Of a DNA stretch of 64,000 bases, positions 62,201 to 64,000 are shown piece by piece; position 1 is the first letter of the stretch, and each line of letters starts with the position of its first letter. The position numbers and the translations under genes were made by a program. The notes beneath the pieces are model-generated. The model saw only the letters and a program-made list of their open reading frames with translations. It ran no database searches and was not told the origin of the DNA. Location of the stretch: assembly GCA_936450465.1 (NCBI GenBank), contig OW388302.1, forward strand, positions 61,247,387 through 61,311,386. The letters are read 5' to 3'. The DNA comes from Gibbula magus (Eukaryota > Mollusca > Gastropoda > Trochida > Trochidae).

Positions 62201-63109
62201 TTTTGTAAGTTTATGACAATGTGTATTATGCTATGAACACTTTCTATACACATCATATTTGAAAAATTCAATCGATGAAACATGTACACTCGCTGATGAC
62301 ATCAAGTTTGTAAATAAGTACACCAAATATGTTTACTTTCATTTATCATAAGAACTTGACGATTTTCTGAGTAACATCTTCTTTAATGTGAAAATATATG
62401 ACGTTTCGGAGTATATACTTACTCCTTCATCAGGGGGTCTTTTATCATATTTTACGAAAATCAATCCAGTGATAGGACATTTGTAGTCAGAGAGATTCAA
62501 TCTTAAATCCCCAAATTAAGATACAATTTAAACAATTCAATATGTGAATGATGAAATTGAACTATATTGCACACTATTTGAAAGAAAGTGATAGTAAAAT
62601 ATGAGAGTATCACTCACAAAGTATATTTCCAAATCTAGAAAAGAACTGTTTGAATTATGTAAACTATTTGAAATGCAACATTTAATAGGGTATTTAATGT
62701 ATTTCGAAATACCAATATATAAAGTTATCAAAGTAAATTTCAAAATGGTCTTTGGAACCGAGATGAAGTTGAAAGAAATCGTTCAGTACAAGAACATAAC
62801 ATATAGTTTCAAGTTTTAATATCGGGAATGACGGAATTCATCTAGAATTTTGAAATTAAATTGAATGAATATCTCACCTGTGGATTTCAGCAATCTTGTT
62901 TCTAATTTCGTCACGTCGGCCGCCAGATCTTCTTTGAACTGTCTAACTTCTGCCACAGATGCCTTGTTTTCGAGTGATTTTTCCAGAAGAGCGATGTGAC
63001 TCAAGATACTAGAAACATCCAAACTGCCGTCGGTTTTAGTCATTGGCATCATCAATCCATTTATTGTGTAGAGACACAGAGCTGCGAGGAGAACGAATGA
63101 TGCATGCAT
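56300..63109 (-). CDS. Unit G: family member with collapsed exon 2; 256 aa if exon 2 is skipped
   Basis: Readable exons (minus strand): 63109-62878 (77 codons plus 1 nt), 58519-58454 and 56772-56300. Signal peptide MHASFVLLAALCLYTING, then LMMPMTKTDGSLDVSSILSH and a coiled coil (ENKASVAEVRQFKEDL). At the place of exon 2 only 26 nt remain (58673-58648), because 172 nt are deleted. Reading through this stub gives DELLELQ and a stop. Since all introns are phase 1, joining exon 1 directly to exon 3 keeps the frame and gives 771 nt. Exon 3 is consensus. The terminal exon is fully open: GTWWDDKGG, IPCVVCESSRSSSVMIPG, YPGWTLEYWGYLMGG, QCGSLPCPPY, EVSCVVCSK. The product would lack the CSC pair and the second half of the coiled coil. 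An exon 4 stub lies in intron 3. Skipping is inferred. The gene has a TATA-like box at 63163-63157. Confidence 0.75.
57314..57378 (-). pseudogene. Truncated exon 4 stub in intron 3 of unit G
   Basis: An acceptor (ACAAG) at 57379 is followed by GYTGGRWLYDEGGSSS, the first 16 residues of a normal exon 4. The frame then runs into YILYV and a TAG at 57316-57314. It lies between exon 3 and the intact exon 4 of G. If used as an acceptor it would give a very short C-terminus. Most likely the remnant of an older terminal exon. Confidence 0.7.
58648..58673 (-). pseudogene. Collapsed exon 2 of unit G
   Basis: The acceptor AACCAG and first bases ATGAACT of exon 2 are joined directly to the end of the exon (TCTGGAACTTCAATAAAGG) and a GTAAAT donor. 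The deletion removes 172 nt, which is not a multiple of three, and leaves an in-frame stop. The deleted ends share GAACT and CTTC words, which suggests slippage or microhomology repair. Confidence 0.75.
58900..61030. other. Insertion in intron 1 of G relative to F, no gene recognised
   Basis: Flanks at about 58815-58900 and 61030-61330 correspond to adjacent sequence at 47250-47330 and onward in F, so about 2.1 kb is extra here. The longest frame (60578-60763) resembles nothing known. The insert is AT-rich and may be an unrecognised element. Confidence 0.4.
61325..62215 (-). mobile_element. Old LINE remnant in intron 1 of unit G
   Basis: The minus-strand frames include KTKIVLLKKG-like text near 62110, then IEKIHSKLCKFVMGVSYRSP and ALVECGRYPLPELYKTKV, and FKQRCRDIYFQEWSSEIA. 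This is the C-terminal part of a non-LTR retrotransposon after the RT domain. It has many breaks. Its first part equals 50021-50225 in F. Confidence 0.7.
62400..62433 (-). ncRNA. Candidate hammerhead-ribozyme-like motif
   Basis: On the minus strand CTGATGA is followed by A, the 6-bp stem GGAGTA/TACTCC with a six-base loop, then GAAACGTC. The conserved words CUGAUGA and GAAA and the stem between them are those of hammerhead ribozymes, and ACGU next to GAAA is self-complementary, as in motifs reported from Penelope-like elements. One unpaired A between CUGAUGA and stem II departs from the canonical core. Stem I was not identified. Activity is unproven. Confidence 0.4.
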
Positions 63110-63156
63110 CCTTTAAGGGTTTCGGAATCTACACTGTGATAGCGCTCCAGTTTCTG

Positions 63157-63163
63157 TTATAAA
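63157..63163 (-). promoter_or_regulatory. TATA-like box of unit G
   Basis: CACTTTATAACAGAAACTGG on the minus strand, 48 bp upstream of the ATG. The nearby CCTTTAAGGG (63112-63121) is the empty site of the MITE found in the three exon 1 relics. Confidence 0.5.
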
Positions 63164-63169
63164 GTGGTG

Positions 63170-64000
63170 TGTTGTCACAGATGTTTTCATGAAGGATTGG
63201 CTGTACATGCGTTGATATATATTTAACATTGCAGCATTTCTCAGAATTGTCTGATCGCATCGTTCTCAAACTGTTTAAGGTATCTTGAAGATATTTGTTC
63301 TAGAAATTTCGAGTTTTTATTTTTTGCAAGATATCTAAACAATTTTGGTATATTCTGAAACTGCTTATTAAATTTAACACACATTTTAAAAATAAACGTT
63401 ATTACTTTATTAGAAAAGCGGGTATTTACTGTTGAAGTTTTCCTACTCTACCATGCTTCCTCATTATAACGCTCCTTGTCTGCCTCCGGTCATGCATGGC
63501 TGACTCGCTAATTAACGAATGATCTGTTAAGGAATAAGCTGATAAGCGACTATGCATTTACTTATATATCGTCATTTCATTTACACTATTGTGTTTTTAT
63601 CATACTTTATCTTCGTCTTGTATATGCTCTATTAAATGTTGTATCTGACATACTGATTCCTCGAATTGAACATCCATTCATTTTTTTTACATTAAAGTCC
63701 GATAAATTACAAGGACATCCAACTGCGTATATAAGATATGATTTAAAATTCCGTCGCATTAGAATTCGATTGCGTTTGTTTATATATATAGAGGAGAGAG
63801 GATCTTTTCCCGATCTGTCAACGTTGTATATTAACGTGAATGCAATATTGCGAATAAAAATGAATATATAAGTGGTTACGGCGTGATCACACAATGCTGT
63901 GTCTGTGAATAGAATATAGAATATATAACTGTTTTGTTCATATTCAACAATATCGAATATCGGCTTTGTTATTTGGCTTTTAAGAGTTATAATCTCCCAA
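63170..64000. other. 5' flank of unit G, no further gene recognised
   Basis: One degraded copy of the upstream motif (GAAGGATTGGCTGTACATG) lies near 63192-63212. The rest is AT-rich without family exons. The frame at 63607-63894 resembles nothing known. Confidence 0.4.

Noticed and set aside
1..64000. CRISPR arrays, bacterial operons, prophage or plasmid features
   Set aside because: Spliced genes, SINEs, LINEs and AATAAA signals show animal DNA; the direct repeats are tandem gene duplicates and microsatellites.

Overview
The window is animal DNA, most likely from a mollusc and possibly a gastropod. It is AT-rich, with spliced genes, GT-AG introns, SINEs, LINE and Penelope-like debris, TTAA-flanked MITEs, foldback elements and long AT and poly-G tracts. 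The gene family, secreted proteins with a 'short-chain collagen C4-like' C-terminal domain, is greatly expanded in molluscs. The species cannot be fixed from sequence alone.

The gene content is one tandem array, all on the minus strand: seven related units called A to G here from left to right. A is cut by the left edge. A full unit has exon 1 (signal peptide plus start of a coiled coil), exon 2 (coiled coil with a CxC pair and a Ser/Thr/Asn linker), a 66-nt exon 3 (GGSTFTRWGRTSCP signature) and a ~470-nt terminal exon 4 ending in CVVCSK. Every intron is phase 1, so internal exons can be duplicated or skipped without loss of frame. The array shows this: A has two exon 3 copies, B and C have exon 1 split by a 56-nt intron, and exon 2 of G is collapsed. 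E has one nonsense codon. Three decayed exon 1 copies, an exon 4 stub and an inverted relic on the plus strand show birth and death of units.

Layout: A 253-2353; spacer; B 7723-11670; spacer; C 17431-21017; spacer; D 28108-31965; spacer; E 37087-41069; spacer; F 43974-51012; spacer with relics; G 56300-63109. The spacers left of B, C, D and E are copies of one another, so the array grew by segmental duplication of about 9-11 kb. E, F and G share a TATA-like box 47-49 bp upstream of the ATG. B, C and D have lost it and carry a duplicated upstream motif.

Mobile DNA dates these events. A degraded RPL18A retrocopy with a 7-bp target duplication sits in the last intron of B and C, while E and F keep the empty site. 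A MITE family (six copies) has matching empty sites elsewhere in the window. F and G share an old LINE remnant in intron 1, and F gained a second LINE.

The likely products are secreted, oligomeric, disulfide-rich extracellular proteins. Their biological role is not shown by the sequence.
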